Of a DNA stretch of 64,000 nt, positions 48,368 through 59,087 are shown one piece after another. Numbering within the stretch: position 1 is the stretch's first letter; every line of letters begins with the position of its first letter. The notes below the pieces were generated by a model. It did not search any database. It saw nothing but the letters and a program-made list of their open reading frames with translations, and had not been told where the DNA came from. A program made the position numbers and the translations under genes. Location of the stretch: positions 1,488,001-1,552,000 of the forward strand of contig NZ_JQMO01000002.1 of assembly GCF_000744785.1 (NCBI RefSeq). The letters are read 5' to 3'. The DNA is from Kitasatospora azatica KCTC 9699 (GTDB lineage Bacteria; Actinomycetota; Actinomycetes; Streptomycetales; Streptomycetaceae).

Positions 48368-50830
48368 TCAGCCGACCTTGACCAGCTGCCAGCGCTGGTT
48401 GGCGCCGCCGTTGGCCGGCCACTGGATCGCGTGGGCGCCGGTGTTCAGCGACCCGCCCTCGATGTCCAGCAGGTCACCGTCCGAGCGGGCCTCCAGCGTG
48501 TAGCGCCCGCCGCCGGCCGGAACCACCAGCCACTGCTGGTTGGCGCCGCCGTTGGCCGTCCAGAGCTGGAGCTGGGTGCCCGGGACCGCCGTGGCGTTGG
48601 GGACGTCCAGCGCCTTGCCACTGGCCACGCCGGTGATCGTGTAGTAGCCGGTACCGGTGGCGGCCAGCCGCCACTGCTGGTTGCTGCCGCTGTTGGACGT
48701 CCATTGGATGACCGGGGTGCCGTCGATGGTGCCCTGGTTGGCGGCGTCCAGCACCTGGCCGCTGTTGGCGTTGACCAGCTGGTAGCTGCCGTCCAGCGGG
48801 GTGGCCGGACCGGGGGTGATGGTCAGGTTGCTGAACTGGGCCGGGTAGTAGCCGCCGGTGCCGAGGGCGATCTGGCCGGCGGCGTAGCTGCTGTCGCTGA
48901 CGGTGGCCAGGGTGGTGCCGTCCAGCTTGGCGGTGATGCTGCCGCCCTGGAAGGTCAGCGCCAGGTGGTGCCAGCTGTTCAGGCCGGGCGCCGGGACGGT
49001 GCCGGAGGCCAGCGTGGTGAACGACCAGGTGGTGTCGCTCTTCAGGATGGTCCAGGCGCCGTTGTCGCCGACCCGCAGGTTGTAGGCGTTCAGGCCGTTG
49101 TTGTTGCGCCCCTGGGTGCCGACCCGGCCGAGCAGCTCGGCGGTGCCGGACTTCTCCAGGAGTGCGTCCACGCCCACCGTGTAGTCGCTCCAGCTCAGGT
49201 CGCCCATGGTGGCGTAGGGCTGGTCGGCCGGCTCGTTGGTCCACCGGATCGGGGTGGTCGGAGCCTGCTGGCGCAGGCACCGGCCCGCACGGCCGCCGGC
49301 GCACGGCACGGTCTCGAAGGCGCCGTTCATCGCGCTGAAGTAGCGGGCCTCCTGGCCGGTCGCGGTGCCGGCCAGGCTGTCGCTGTACGGCAGCGCGAGC
49401 AGGCCGCGCTGCGGGGCGGCTGCGGCGCCGGCGCCCTGGCCGGTGGTGCTGGTCACGGTGTAGATGTGGCCCGGCTGCAGGGTGAGCTGGTAGCTCCCGC
49501 CGGTGGCGGTGAGGTCCGAGCCGGGGACCAGGTGCGCGCTGGCGGCGTTGCTCGAGAAGTCGGTGGACCAGACGTGCAGGGTGCCGCCGGGCAGGTTCGC
49601 CGTCCTGAGGGTCACCGTCTGGGCGGCGGTGGCGTCCATGGTCTCGAAGACGGTGCTCCAGGCGGAGCGGTCGGGGGCGGCGTAGCTGACGTAGCTTCCG
49701 TTGGCGCGGTTGCCGGCCAGGTAGCCGGAGGCGGTGTCCAGGTACTTCCAGCCGGGGGCGGTGAACTGGGTGGTCTGGGCGGTGGCCCAGGTACTGCGGC
49801 CGACCGTGTAGGCGCCGGACCAGGGCTGGTTCGCGGTCACCAGGCCCATCGTGTTGAAGCCGAGGTTGGGGTAGAGGGCGGCGACCACCGGCCAGTTGAT
49901 GAAGGCGGTCATCTTGCCGTCGAGGTAGCCGCGGTTGATCGCGCGGGCCATCGGGGCTGCGCCGGTGTCGGCGTCCTCGGAGCCGTTCTCGCTGGCCCAC
50001 AGCTGTTTGCCGGTGGCGACGGCGTCGGCGGTGCTGGAGCATTTGGTCATCGCGGACATGTAGCCGCACGGGTAGTGGGTGCCGACGATGTCGACGGCGT
50101 TGTTCAGTGCGCTGTCGGAGCGCATGGCGGTGGCGATCGACCAGTTGTCGTCGGCGCCGACCACCTTGGTGCCGGTGTAGCCCTTGGCGGCCAGGGTGGC
50201 GTGCAGGTTCTCGTACCAGGCGGCGTTGTAGCCGCGCTCGTTCCAGCCGCCGAGGTAGTCGATGGCCAGGCCGTGCTGCTGGGCGCAGCCGAGCCAGGAC
50301 ATCAGGTAGTCGACCATGTCCTGGGACCAGAAGTTGCCGTTGCCGACCCAACCGGGGGCGCCCCAGGAGAGCGCGTACAGCTTGATCGCGGGGTTGCGGG
50401 CCTTGGCCTGCTCGGCCAGCCAGAACTCGTAGCCGGCGTTGCAGTCGACGGTGCCGCGGGTGTGCTCGATGGAGGACTCGGCGCCGTCGGTGGAGTTGGT
50501 GTCGCCGCCGATCTCCACCTTGAGGATCTGCAGGGCGGCGCCGTAGCCGGGCTTGAACAGGTAGTCCAGGATCTGGCTGCGCTGGGGCTCGGGATAGTCG
50601 AGCAGCAGGCGGGAGTTGCCACCACCGCCGCTGATCGCGCCGACGCCGTCGAAGGTGCGGCCGGGGGAGGTGCCGTCGACGGTGAGGTTGGTGGTGGCAG
50701 CGGTAGCGGCGGCGGAAGTGGCTGCGGTGGGGCTCGCCGTGGCGGGGGTGGGGATGCCGAGCAGAGCCAGGCAGAGGGCGAGCGGAGCGAGGAGAGCACG
50801 AAGGGTGGTGGCACGAGGAGTGGTGCGCAT
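48368..50830 (-). CDS. Secreted GH59-type glycoside hydrolase with ricin-B lectin domain
   Basis: 820 residues. Sec signal peptide (1-32), then a galactocerebrosidase-like catalytic domain: FDGVGAISGGGGNSRLLLDY (60-79), acid/base Glu198 in GGWNERGYN and nucleophile Glu281 in LWASENGSED. A beta-sandwich resembling a laminin-G/GH59 C-terminal region spans about 470-680, and the last 135 residues contain three QxW repeats (NQQWRL, NQQWLV, NQRWQL) of a ricin-type CBM13. It is expected to release beta-galactose from plant or glycolipid polymers outside the cell. It stands alone; the 340 bp upstream are shared with the aldo/keto reductase. Confidence 0.85.
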   Translation of the reverse strand: MRTTPRATTLRALLAPLALCLALLGIPTPATASPTAATSAAATAATTNLTVDGTSPGRTFDGVGAISGGGGNSRLLLDYPEPQRSQILDYLFKPGYGAALQILKVEIGGDTNSTDGAESSIEHTRGTVDCNAGYEFWLAEQAKARNPAIKLYALSWGAPGWVGNGNFWSQDMVDYLMSWLGCAQQHGLAIDYLGGWNERGYNAAWYENLHATLAAKGYTGTKVVGADDNWSIATAMRSDSALNNAVDIVGTHYPCGYMSAMTKCSSTADAVATGKQLWASENGSEDADTGAAPMARAINRGYLDGKMTAFINWPVVAALYPNLGFNTMGLVTANQPWSGAYTVGRSTWATAQTTQFTAPGWKYLDTASGYLAGNRANGSYVSYAAPDRSAWSTVFETMDATAAQTVTLRTANLPGGTLHVWSTDFSSNAASAHLVPGSDLTATGGSYQLTLQPGHIYTVTSTTGQGAGAAAAPQRGLLALPYSDSLAGTATGQEARYFSAMNGAFETVPCAGGRAGRCLRQQAPTTPIRWTNEPADQPYATMGDLSWSDYTVGVDALLEKSGTAELLGRVGTQGRNNNGLNAYNLRVGDNGAWTILKSDTTWSFTTLASGTVPAPGLNSWHHLALTFQGGSITAKLDGTTLATVSDSSYAAGQIALGTGGYYPAQFSNLTITPGPATPLDGSYQLVNANSGQVLDAANQGTIDGTPVIQWTSNSGSNQQWRLAATGTGYYTITGVASGKALDVPNATAVPGTQLQLWTANGGANQQWLVVPAGGGRYTLEARSDGDLLDIEGGSLNTGAHAIQWPANGGANQRWQLVKVG

Positions 50831-51055
50831 CGGGTGCGTCCTCCCGTGGGGGGTGGGTGGGGTGAGTGGGTGGGTGGTTGGTTGTGCGCGATTTCGATCA
50901 GAAAGCCAACGGAATTAAGCAGAAGCAAACGTAGGGAGGGTGTGAGGGCACGTCAAGGGGGCGCGCATGAAGTGGAGTTGACGCGAGCCGGGTGGCACGC
51001 GGCGCGAGTGGCGAGTCGCGGCGTGCATGACGCGAGTCGAGTGACGCGCGGACAG

Positions 51056-51101
51056 ATGACGGATGACAGATATTGAAATCTGTCATCCGTCATGCCATAG
51101 T
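51056..51101 (+). promoter_or_regulatory. 16-bp-arm dyad and promoter ahead of the aldo/keto reductase operon
   Basis: ATGACGGATGACAGAT (51056-51071) and ATCTGTCATCCGTCAT (51078-51093) are perfect complements around ATTGAA. A promoter TTGAAA (51073-51078), 17 bp, CATAGT (51096-51101) runs through it, so a bound protein would block transcription. The TetR gene two genes downstream is the likely binder. Confidence 0.65.
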
Positions 51102-51172
51102 TGTCATCGCAAGGGTTTCGACCGTCCCGGCCAAGCCCCACCCGACCACTCCCCCAACCCCCGGAGCCTCGA

Positions 51173-52177
51173 ATGAGCGCCATCGCCACCCGCCAACTCG
51201 GCCGCACCGGCCCGATCACCTCCGCTCTCGGCCTCGGCGCCATGGGCATGTCCGACCTCTACGGGCCGGCCGACGAGGCCGAGAGCATCGCCACCATCCA
51301 CGCCGCCCTCGACGCCGGCCTCACCCTGATCGACACCGGCGACTTCTACGGCATGGGCCACAACGAGCTGCTGATCCACGACGCACTGCGCGGCCGTGAC
51401 CGCGAGTCGGTCCAGATCAGCGTCAAGTTCGGTGCCCAGCGCGGCCCGGACGGCGCCTGGGTCGGCTACGACGCCAGCCCCGCCGCCACCAAGACCGCCC
51501 TCGCCTACACGCTGCGCCGCCTGCGCACCGAGTACGTCGACATCTACCGCCCGGCCCGGCTGGACCCGAACGTTCCGATCGAGGAGACCGTCGGCGCCAT
51601 CGCCGAGCTGGTGAAGGCCGGCTACGTGCGCCACATCGGCCTCTCCGAGGTCAGCGCCGCCACGCTGCGCCGGGCCGCCGCCGTGCACCCGATCAGCGAC
51701 CTGCAGATCGAGTACTCCTTGATCTCCCGCAGCCTGGAGGCCGAGGTCCTGCCCACCGCCCGCGAACTGGGCATCGGCATCACCGCCTACGGCGTCCTCT
51801 CCCGCGGCCTGCTCAGCGGCCACTGGGCGCCGGACCGCGAGCTGCACGGCGGCGACTTCCGCGGCGCCAGCCCGCGCTTCCAGGGCGACAACCTGACCCA
51901 CAACCTCTCCCTGGTGGAGCAGCTGCGCCGGATCGCCGAGGCGAAGGGCGCCAGCGTCGCGCAGGTCGCGATCGCCTGGGTGGCCGCGCGCGGCGAGGAC
52001 ATCGTGCCGCTGGTCGGCGCCCGCCGCCGCGAGCGGCTCGCCGAGGCGCTCGGCGCCCTGGACATCCGGCTGGACGCGGCCGACCTGGCGGCCATCGAGG
52101 CGGCCGTCCCGGCTGGTGCCGCCGCCGGCGACAGGTACGCTGCCGCACAGATGGCCCACCTGGACAGCGAGCACTGA
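51173..52177 (+). CDS. Aldo/keto reductase
   Basis: 334 residues. The AKR barrel is shown by LGRTGPITSALGLGAMGMSDLYG, LIDTGDFYGMGHNE (catalytic Asp and Tyr), the catalytic Lys in ISVKFGAQ, a normal-family HxxxSE-like segment IGLSEVSA and a C-terminal NADPH loop VPLVGARRRERLAE. In place of the usual catalytic His after strand 4 this protein reads YRPARLDPN, a variation worth noting. It is likely an NADPH-dependent carbonyl reductase in the cytoplasm, co-transcribed with the TetR gene 103 bp downstream. Confidence 0.85.
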   Translation: MSAIATRQLGRTGPITSALGLGAMGMSDLYGPADEAESIATIHAALDAGLTLIDTGDFYGMGHNELLIHDALRGRDRESVQISVKFGAQRGPDGAWVGYDASPAATKTALAYTLRRLRTEYVDIYRPARLDPNVPIEETVGAIAELVKAGYVRHIGLSEVSAATLRRAAAVHPISDLQIEYSLISRSLEAEVLPTARELGIGITAYGVLSRGLLSGHWAPDRELHGGDFRGASPRFQGDNLTHNLSLVEQLRRIAEAKGASVAQVAIAWVAARGEDIVPLVGARRRERLAEALGALDIRLDAADLAAIEAAVPAGAAAGDRYAAAQMAHLDSEH

Positions 52178-52280
52178 TCGGGACCGAGGGCGCTGCTCCC
52201 AGCCGGGGGCGGCGCGCTGCTCGCGAACCCGAGTGAGCCCGAGCAAGCCGAGCAACCCCCAGTAAGGACGTAGCCACCCC

Positions 52281-52922
52281 GTGACCACCGATAGCACTCT
52301 CACCCCCGAGCAGATCCTGAGCGCGGCGGAGGACGTCCTGCGGCGGTTCGGCCCGACCAAGGCCACCGTGGTGGACATCGCCCGCACCCTCGGCGTCAGC
52401 CACGGCAGCGTGTACCGCCACTTCCCCAGCAAGGCGGCGCTGCGCGAGGCCGTCACCCAGCGCTGGCTCGACCAGGCGCACGACGCCCTGCAGGCGATCA
52501 CGGCGGAGACCGGCCCGGCCGGCGAGCGGCTGCACCGCTGGCTGACCACCCTCTTCGCGGCCAAGCGGAAGAAGGCGCTGGACGACCCCGAGCTGTTCGC
52601 CACCTACCTCACCCTGGTCGGCGAGCACAGCGGCACCGTCGCGGCCCACCTGGAGACGCTCACCGGGCAGATCGCGCACATCATCCAGGACGGCATCTGG
52701 CAGGGCGAGTTCAGTGCGGTGCCGGTGCAGAGCACGGCCCGTTCGGTCTTCCTGGCCACCGCGCACTTCCACGACCCGGTGCACGCGGCCGAGTGGGCCG
52801 ACGTGCGCCGCTCCGACGCGGACTTCGAAGCGCTCTGGGCGCTGCTCAAGGCCGGTCTGACCGGTACCTGGGGCAAGCCGGCCGCCGGGGGCCGGAAGCC
52901 GGGGCGAACCCCCGCGAAGTGA
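52281..52922 (+). CDS. TetR-family transcriptional regulator
   Basis: 213 residues from GTG 52281 with AAGGACG upstream. The domain LSAAEDVLRRFGPTKATVVDIARTLG then VSHGSVYRHFPSKAALRE is a canonical TetR helix-turn-helix, followed by a helical ligand domain and a basic tail (GRKPGRTPAK). It is the second gene behind the dyad promoter at 51056-51101 and is likely to autoregulate and to control the reductase. Confidence 0.85.
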   Translation: MTTDSTLTPEQILSAAEDVLRRFGPTKATVVDIARTLGVSHGSVYRHFPSKAALREAVTQRWLDQAHDALQAITAETGPAGERLHRWLTTLFAAKRKKALDDPELFATYLTLVGEHSGTVAAHLETLTGQIAHIIQDGIWQGEFSAVPVQSTARSVFLATAHFHDPVHAAEWADVRRSDADFEALWALLKAGLTGTWGKPAAGGRKPGRTPAK

Positions 52923-53407
52923 TCCACCGTCAGCCGGTGGTCGAGACCTGTCGAATCGTCAACACCACGACTGATCAGCCTAATTGAGAGTTTTGGGCTG
53001 GCAAAGGATCCGTCCGCCTCCTTGCCGCCCGATGTCAACGGCAACTAACGTCGGCCCCGCATCAGCCCGCCACCACCGGGACTGCTGCGGGGCTGCTGTG
53101 TGTCATGCCCTTGACACTCCTCCGTGCCATGCTGCCGCCCCTCCCCCGCGCTCCCCCTCACGCGGCCGCGGTCAACCGCCCGCGCTTCTGCACAGCGCGT
53201 CTCTCGCACCACCCCCGCACCACCCGTACCCCCTACGCCAGTTGGCGTCCGCCTGCGGTCTGCACCCGCAGACGGCGCCCCGGTCCGCGGCCACGAGCCG
53301 TCGGTCCGTCCGCACGTGCCGAGATCCGCCAGCACCGGGCGCGCCCCACCCGCCGGCCGTACCCCAGGCCGGCCGGACGCGCCCCGACCCCCACGGAGGG
53401 TTCTCTC
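52923..53407. other. 485-bp region without a gene ahead of the S53 peptidase
   Basis: The upstream frame of the peptidase stays open for 100 codons here but is Pro/Arg rich and non-conserved. A short inverted repeat GTGTCA-(6)-TGACAC lies at 53100-53117, overlapping a TTGACA. Otherwise nothing is recognised. Confidence 0.5.
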
Positions 53408-55447
53408 TTGCGCACACACTCCTCAGCCGGTCCACGCCCGCGCAAGCTGCGCGCGCTGACCGCCCTGCTGCCCGCCGCGGGCCTCGCCGTCCTGGGCCTG
53501 CTCGCGCCGACCGCCCACGCCGCGGGTACCAGCACCGGCACCGGCACCGGCACCGGCATCACGACGGCGAGCGTCGGCGCCGACGCCGGCAGCAGCCAGG
53601 TCGCCGTGAAGCGGGCCTGCGCCGCCCCGACCCACCCCGGTCAGATGGCCTGTCTCGCGCTGGCCCGCACCGACCTGGTCCAGCCGCACACCCTGTCCCC
53701 CAACGCCACCCCGTCCGGCTTCGGCCCCAGCGACCTGGCGTCCGCCTACGCGCTGCCCGCCTCGGCCGGCTCCGGTCAGACGGTGGCGATCGTGGACGCG
53801 ATGGACGACCCGAACGCCGAGTCCGACCTGGCCGCCTACCGCTCCCAGTACGGGCTGCCGGCCTGCACCACGGCGAACGGCTGCTTCAAGAAGATCGACC
53901 AGAACGGCGGCACCAACTACCCCACCGCCGACAGCGGTTGGGCGGGCGAGATCTCGCTCGACGTCGACATGGTCAGCGCGGTCTGCCCGAACTGCCACAT
54001 CCTGCTGGTCGAGGCGACCTCGGCGAGCATGGGCGACCTGGGCACCGCGGTCAACCAGGCCGTCGCCCAGGGCGCCAAGTTCGTCTCCAACAGCTACGGC
54101 GGCTCCGAGGACTCCACCGACACCACCTCGGACAGCCAGTACTTCAACCACCCGGGCGTGGCGATCACCGTCTCCTCCGGTGACTCCGCCTACGGCGCGG
54201 AGTACCCGGCCGCCTCGAAGTACGTGACCTCGGTCGGCGGCACCGCGCTCAAGCGCGACTCCAGCGCCCGTGGTTGGAGCGAGTCGGTCTGGCACACCAA
54301 CTCCACCGAGGGCACCGGCTCCGGCTGCTCGGCCTACGACGCCAAGCCGACCTGGCAGACCGACAGCGGCTGCGCCAAGCGCACCATCGCGGACGTCTCG
54401 GCGGTCGCCGACCCCGCCACCGGCGTCGCGGTCTACCAGACCTACGGCGGCTCCGGCTGGGCGGTCTACGGCGGCACCAGCGCCTCCTCGCCGATCATCG
54501 CCTCGGTCTACGCCCTGGCCGGCGCCCCCGGCGCCTCCGACTACCCCGCCAAGTACCCGTACTCCCACACCAGTTCACTGAACGATGTGACCACGGGCAA
54601 CAACGGCAGCTGCTCCCCGTCCTACCTCTGCACCGCCGCCCCCGGCTACGACGGCCCGACCGGCCTCGGCACCCCCAACGGCACCGCCGCCTTCGCCTCG
54701 GGCACCAGTACCGGCAACACCGTCACGGTGACCAACCCGGGCAGCCAGTCCACCACCGTCGGCGGCTCGGTCAGCCTGCAGATCCACGCCACCGACACGG
54801 CCTCCGGCACGGCCCTGAACTACTCGGCCACCGGTCTGCCCACCGGCCTGTCGATCAACTCCTCGACCGGCCTGATCAGCGGCACCGCGAGCACCGCGGG
54901 CAGCTACACGGTGACGGTCACCGCCACCGACTCCACCGGCGCCGCCGGCTCCACCACCTTCTCCTGGACCGTCGGTTCGGGCGGCGGCAACTGCAGCGCA
55001 GCCATCCAGCTGCTCGGCAACCCCGGCTTCGAGACCGGCTCCGCAGCGCCGTGGACCGCCTCCTCCGGCGTGGTCGACAACAGCTCCTCCGAGGCCGCGC
55101 ACAGCGGTAGTTGGAAGGCCTGGCTGGACGGCTACGGCAGCAGCCACACCGACACCCTCTCCCAGACGGTGACCATCCCGGCCGGCTGCAAGGCCTCGCT
55201 CAGCTTCTGGCTGCACGTCGACACCGCCGAGACCGGCAGCACCGCCTACGACAAGCTGACCGTGGCTGCCAACAGCACCACCCTGGCCACCTACAGCAAC
55301 GTCAACGCGGCCACCGGCTACGTGCAGAAGTCCTTCGACCTCTCCTCCTACGCCGGCAAGAGCGTGACCCTCAAGTTCACCGGTGTGGAGGACTCCTCCC
55401 TCCAGACCAGCTTCGTGATCGACGACACCGCGCTCAGCATCTCCTGA
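53408..55447 (+). CDS. Secreted S53 (sedolisin) peptidase with Ig-like and C-terminal sandwich domains
   Basis: 679 residues from TTG 53408, chosen because GGAGGG ends 7 bases upstream and a signal peptide starts there. Sec signal (1-39), Thr/Gly linker, then the sedolisin domain with Glu181/Asp185 (GEISLD), oxyanion-region [15 protein letters not shown] and catalytic Ser358 in GGTSAS. It has no obvious long pro-domain, unlike classical sedolisins. It is followed by a putative Ig/PKD-like domain (about 440-530) and a jelly-roll-like domain (to the end). An acid-acting extracellular protease is expected. Confidence 0.85.
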   Translation: MRTHSSAGPRPRKLRALTALLPAAGLAVLGLLAPTAHAAGTSTGTGTGTGITTASVGADAGSSQVAVKRACAAPTHPGQMACLALARTDLVQPHTLSPNATPSGFGPSDLASAYALPASAGSGQTVAIVDAMDDPNAESDLAAYRSQYGLPACTTANGCFKKIDQNGGTNYPTADSGWAGEISLDVDMVSAVCPNCHILLVEATSASMGDLGTAVNQAVAQGAKFVSNSYGGSEDSTDTTSDSQYFNHPGVAITVSSGDSAYGAEYPAASKYVTSVGGTALKRDSSARGWSESVWHTNSTEGTGSGCSAYDAKPTWQTDSGCAKRTIADVSAVADPATGVAVYQTYGGSGWAVYGGTSASSPIIASVYALAGAPGASDYPAKYPYSHTSSLNDVTTGNNGSCSPSYLCTAAPGYDGPTGLGTPNGTAAFASGTSTGNTVTVTNPGSQSTTVGGSVSLQIHATDTASGTALNYSATGLPTGLSINSSTGLISGTASTAGSYTVTVTATDSTGAAGSTTFSWTVGSGGGNCSAAIQLLGNPGFETGSAAPWTASSGVVDNSSSEAAHSGSWKAWLDGYGSSHTDTLSQTVTIPAGCKASLSFWLHVDTAETGSTAYDKLTVAANSTTLATYSNVNAATGYVQKSFDLSSYAGKSVTLKFTGVEDSSLQTSFVIDDTALSIS

Positions 55448-55467
55448 CCGCAGCACTCAGCGGACGC

Positions 55468-55501
55468 GAAGGGCCGTGGCGTACCAACGCCACGGCCCTT
55501 C
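55468..55501. terminator. Perfect 15-bp hairpin after the S53 peptidase gene
   Basis: GAAGGGCCGTGGCGT (55468-55482) and ACGCCACGGCCCTTC (55487-55501) around ACCA, 20 bp beyond the stop. Confidence 0.78.
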
Positions 55502-55512
55502 GGGCTGAAGTG

Positions 55513-55550
55513 GCCCGGAGTGCTCCGGAGCGGTCCGGAGCACTCCGGGC
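55513..55550. terminator. Second perfect hairpin (17-bp arms) at the same convergent junction
   Basis: GCCCGGAGTGCTCCGGA (55513-55529) and TCCGGAGCACTCCGGGC (55534-55550) around GCGG, 13 bp before the end of the convergent GlsB-like gene. Tandem hairpins probably serve opposite strands. Confidence 0.72.
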
Positions 55551-55563
55551 GGTCCGGAGCGGT

Positions 55564-55830
55564 TCAGCGGCGCGAGTTGCCGAAGAACAGCCGGTACAGG
55601 ATGAGCAGCACCAGCGCCCCCGCGATCGCCGAGCCCCAGGTCGCGAGGTCGAAGAAGTGCTTGTTGACCGGGCGGTGCAGGAAGTGCGTCGAGAGCCAGC
55701 CTCCGACGAAGGATCCCGCGATGCCGATCAGCGTCGTGACGATCAGACCGCCCGGGTCACGCCCGGGCAGCAGCAGCTTGGCGATGCCCCCGGCCAACAG
55801 GCCGAGCACGATCCAACTGACGATGCCCAT
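55564..55830 (-). CDS. GlsB/YeaQ/YmgE-family membrane protein
   Basis: 88 residues with three hydrophobic helices; GIVSWIVLGLLAGGIAKLLLPG and TTLIGIAGSFVGGWLS are the Gly-rich transglycosylase-associated signature. These small inner-membrane proteins are linked to general stress responses with unknown mechanism. ATG 55830 has AGGGGA upstream. Divergent from the two-component genes, 167 bp apart. Confidence 0.88.
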   Translation of the reverse strand: MGIVSWIVLGLLAGGIAKLLLPGRDPGGLIVTTLIGIAGSFVGGWLSTHFLHRPVNKHFFDLATWGSAIAGALVLLILYRLFFGNSRR

Positions 55831-55996
55831 GTTCTCTGGTCCCCTGCCCTGATGTGATGTTCTGCTGTTCGAGACGCACGTCGCCCCGGCTCGGTTGCGA
55901 CTGCCCCCGGACAGACCCCTGGGCCTGCTCATACCCTGGTGGAAAACTCTCATCCGCCCGTGTCACCGTGGGGTCCGCCAAGAGACGGAGGAGCCC

Positions 55997-56733
<737 letters not shown>

Positions 56734-56737
<4 letters not shown>

Positions 56738-58200
56738 GGCTCGCCACCCGGATCGCGCTCTGGGTCGCCCTGGTGGTCCCACTGCTGGTGTTCGCGGCCG
56801 GCGCGCTGCTGCTCGGCCTGGTCAACCACGACCTGCGCGCCGAACAGGACACCAAGCTGCGCGAGCGCGCGCAGCTCGTCCTGCCGAACGCCCGCGCGCT
56901 GCTCAACGCCGACCACCAGGGGCGGGCGGCGGCCGAGCAGAACCAGCACCGCAAGGTGCTGGACGCCGCGCTCGACGTCGGCGTCCGGGTGGACGACGCC
57001 AACGGCACCGAGGTCACGGCCGGCGGCCCGCTGCCCACCGCGCTGCCGGCGGCCGGCGGCGCGCTCACCCCCGTCACGGTCCGCTCCGACGGCCGCAGCT
57101 GGCGGGTGCTGGCCCGTCCGGTGAGCGGCGCCAACCCCGGGACGGTCTGGGTCGCCGCCCCGTCCTCCGCCGCGAACCCGCAGGTCGACGCGGTGCGCCG
57201 GCGGATCATCCTGGTCGCAGCGCTCACCGCGCCGCTCGCCGGGCTGCTCGTCTTCGGCCTGGCCCGGCGCGCCACCGCGCCGCTCAGCCGACTCGGCCGA
57301 CGGGCCGCCGCGCTCGACCCCAGGGCCGGCGCCGCCGACTTCGGCCACCAGCGCAGCGGGATCGGCGAGGTGGACGAGTTGGCCGCCGCCTTGGAGAGCG
57401 CGCTGGCCCGCTACGACGAGCAGGCCGACCGAACGGCGCAGGCGCTGGAGACTGCGCGCTCCTTCTCGGCGGCCGCCTCGCACGAGCTGCGCACCCCGCT
57501 GATGGGCCTGCAGACCAACCTGGACGTCCTCAGCGCCCATCCCGACCTGCCCGCCACCGAACGCGCCGAGATCCTCACCGACCTGCGGGCCGACCACCGC
57601 CGGCTGCTCGACCTGCTCACCGCACTGCGCACCCTGGCCCGCGGCGACCTGGTGGAGGAAGAGGCCTTCGGCCCGCTCGACCTGGCCGAACCGGTCTCCG
57701 CCGCGGTGGCCGAACTGCGGCGGCGACGACCGGAGTCGGCCGTCGGCGTGGAGCTGGCCGTCGGCGTGGAGCTGGCCGGCGGCGTGGAGCCGACCGGCGA
57801 GCTGCGCGTCTTCGGCTGGGAGGCGGGCCTGCGGATCGCCTGCGACAACCTGCTGCTGAACGCCGCCGTGCACGGCAGGGCGCCGATCGTGGTCACGCTG
57901 CGCCGCGAGGGCGGGCAGGCGGTGCTGACCGTGGACGACGACGGCCCCGGCATCCCCGTCGCCGAGCGGGCCGCCGTCTTCGACCGCTTCCACCGCCGCC
58001 GGGACAGCCCCGGTACGGGCCTCGGCCTGACCCTGGTCGCCCAACAGGTGGCGCTGCACCGCGGCACGGTCACCGTCGGGACGCCACCTAGCGGGCGCGG
58101 GTGCCGCTTCGAGATCCGGCTGCCGCTGGTCGCCCCGGACGCGCCGACCCTGCCGCTGCCGGCCCGCCGGGACTGGATCGGCGGCGCACAACAGCCGTAG
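56734..58200 (+). CDS. Sensor histidine kinase
   Basis: 488 residues. Two membrane helices (about 8-30 and 158-176) flank an extracellular sensor of about 125 residues; HAMP follows, then HisKA with His250 in SHELRTPLMG and HATPase motifs DNLLLNAAVH (N box), VDDDGPGIP (G1) and GTGLGL (G2). A small in-frame repeat, AVGVELAVGVELAGGVEP, lies between HisKA and ATPase domains. It phosphorylates the regulator encoded just upstream. The signal sensed is unknown; an envelope signal is likely. Confidence 0.9.
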
Positions 58201-58279
58201 GCGCTACTGCCTTAGGCGCTACGGCGGCAGATGCCACGACGGCAGGTGCCCCAGCCGCAGGTGCCACGGCGGCTCACAA

Positions 58280-58307
58280 GGAATCCACAAAGAGAAGCCC
58301 TACCGTC
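58280..58307 (+). promoter_or_regulatory. Possible ECF-type promoter
   Basis: GGAATC (58280-58285), 18 bp, then CGTC (58304-58307), similar in form to sigma-E-like envelope-stress promoters (GGAAC, 16-18 bp, GTC), 58 bp before the secreted-protein ATG. The match is partial. Confidence 0.25.
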
Positions 58308-58364
58308 CTGCCCAGTCGGGCGGGGTCGCCGCCCGGGTACCAGCAGAGACTGGAGGACCTCGTC

Positions 58365-58778
58365 ATGCTCTCCTACCGCAAGGCCGGCGCCGCCCTGGGC
58401 GCCCTCGCACTGGGCGGCACGCTGCTCGCAGCCGCCGCGCCCGCCCAGGCCGCCGGCGGCACGCCGTCCCCGAAGACCCTGCCTTCGCCCACCAGCGACG
58501 GTGCGAAGGGCATCTGCAAGCGCCTGTCGAAGACCGAACAGCGCGTCCAGGCCTCGCTGAACCGGCTCAACGGGCCGGTCACCGAGGCTGGTTCGATCGC
58601 CCGCCTGGAGCAGCGGGTGGACGAGGCCAAGAAGGCCGGGCACACCGAGGTGTACACCTACCTCAACGACCGGCTGACCTTCCGCAAGAGCCTGGTGCCG
58701 ACCCTGACCACCCGTCAGAACGACCTCAAGGCGGTGGACACCTGGTGCACCTCGCAGGGCCTGGGCGGCGCCCAGTGA
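58365..58778 (+). CDS. Small secreted protein of unknown function
   Basis: 137 residues from ATG 58365 with GGAGG upstream. Signal peptide 1-30 (core AALGALALGGTLLAAAAPAQA), then a Pro/Ser segment and a predicted helical bundle with two Cys (GICKRL and VDTWCTS) that could form a disulfide. I do not recognise a family. It follows the two-component genes by 164 bp and overlaps the lipoprotein start as GTGA, so the two small envelope proteins form a unit. Confidence 0.7.
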   Translation: MLSYRKAGAALGALALGGTLLAAAAPAQAAGGTPSPKTLPSPTSDGAKGICKRLSKTEQRVQASLNRLNGPVTEAGSIARLEQRVDEAKKAGHTEVYTYLNDRLTFRKSLVPTLTTRQNDLKAVDTWCTSQGLGGAQ

Positions 58779-59017
58779 AGCATGCGCTCGGACTCGCCGC
58801 GGCGGTGCTGGTGGCCTCGGTGACCCTGACGGGCTGCGGCGGCTCGGGCTCCGGCGCGGCCGGTGGCTCCCCGCAGCAGCCCGCCCCGGCCGCAGCCGCC
58901 TCCGCCGGAGCCGGCTCGTCCACCGGCGACCCTCAGCTCGGCGACATGCAGCAGAAGATCGACGCCGCCGAGAGCGCGGCCGCCGCGGCCGAGTCGGACG
59001 CGTCGCAGAACAACTGA
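58775..59017 (+). CDS. Small putative lipoprotein
   Basis: 80 residues from GTG 58775. The signal sequence ends in the lipobox LTGC (Cys near residue 21), then a Gly/Ser/Ala/Pro linker and an acidic helical tail (MQQKIDAAESAAAAAESD). It would be anchored outside the membrane. Coupled to the upstream secreted-protein gene by a 4-bp overlap. Function unknown; the helical tail might contact the wall or the partner protein. Confidence 0.65.
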   Translation: MKHALGLAAAVLVASVTLTGCGGSGSGAAGGSPQQPAPAAAASAGAGSSTGDPQLGDMQQKIDAAESAAAAAESDASQNN

Positions 59018-59087
59018 CCCGCACAGCAACTGACCCGCACCGACACCGTCACCAACACCAACACCGCCGGCGGCAGCGCCCGGGTGC

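Noticed and set aside
47978..51076. 1032-codon plus-strand open frame
   Set aside because: It is the antisense shadow of the GH59 gene, Gly/Val/Ala rich with no domain pattern.
58201..58364. GGCGCTA/GGCAGRTGCC repeats after the kinase gene as a terminator
   Set aside because: Arms are short and imperfect and I could not draw a convincing single stem.
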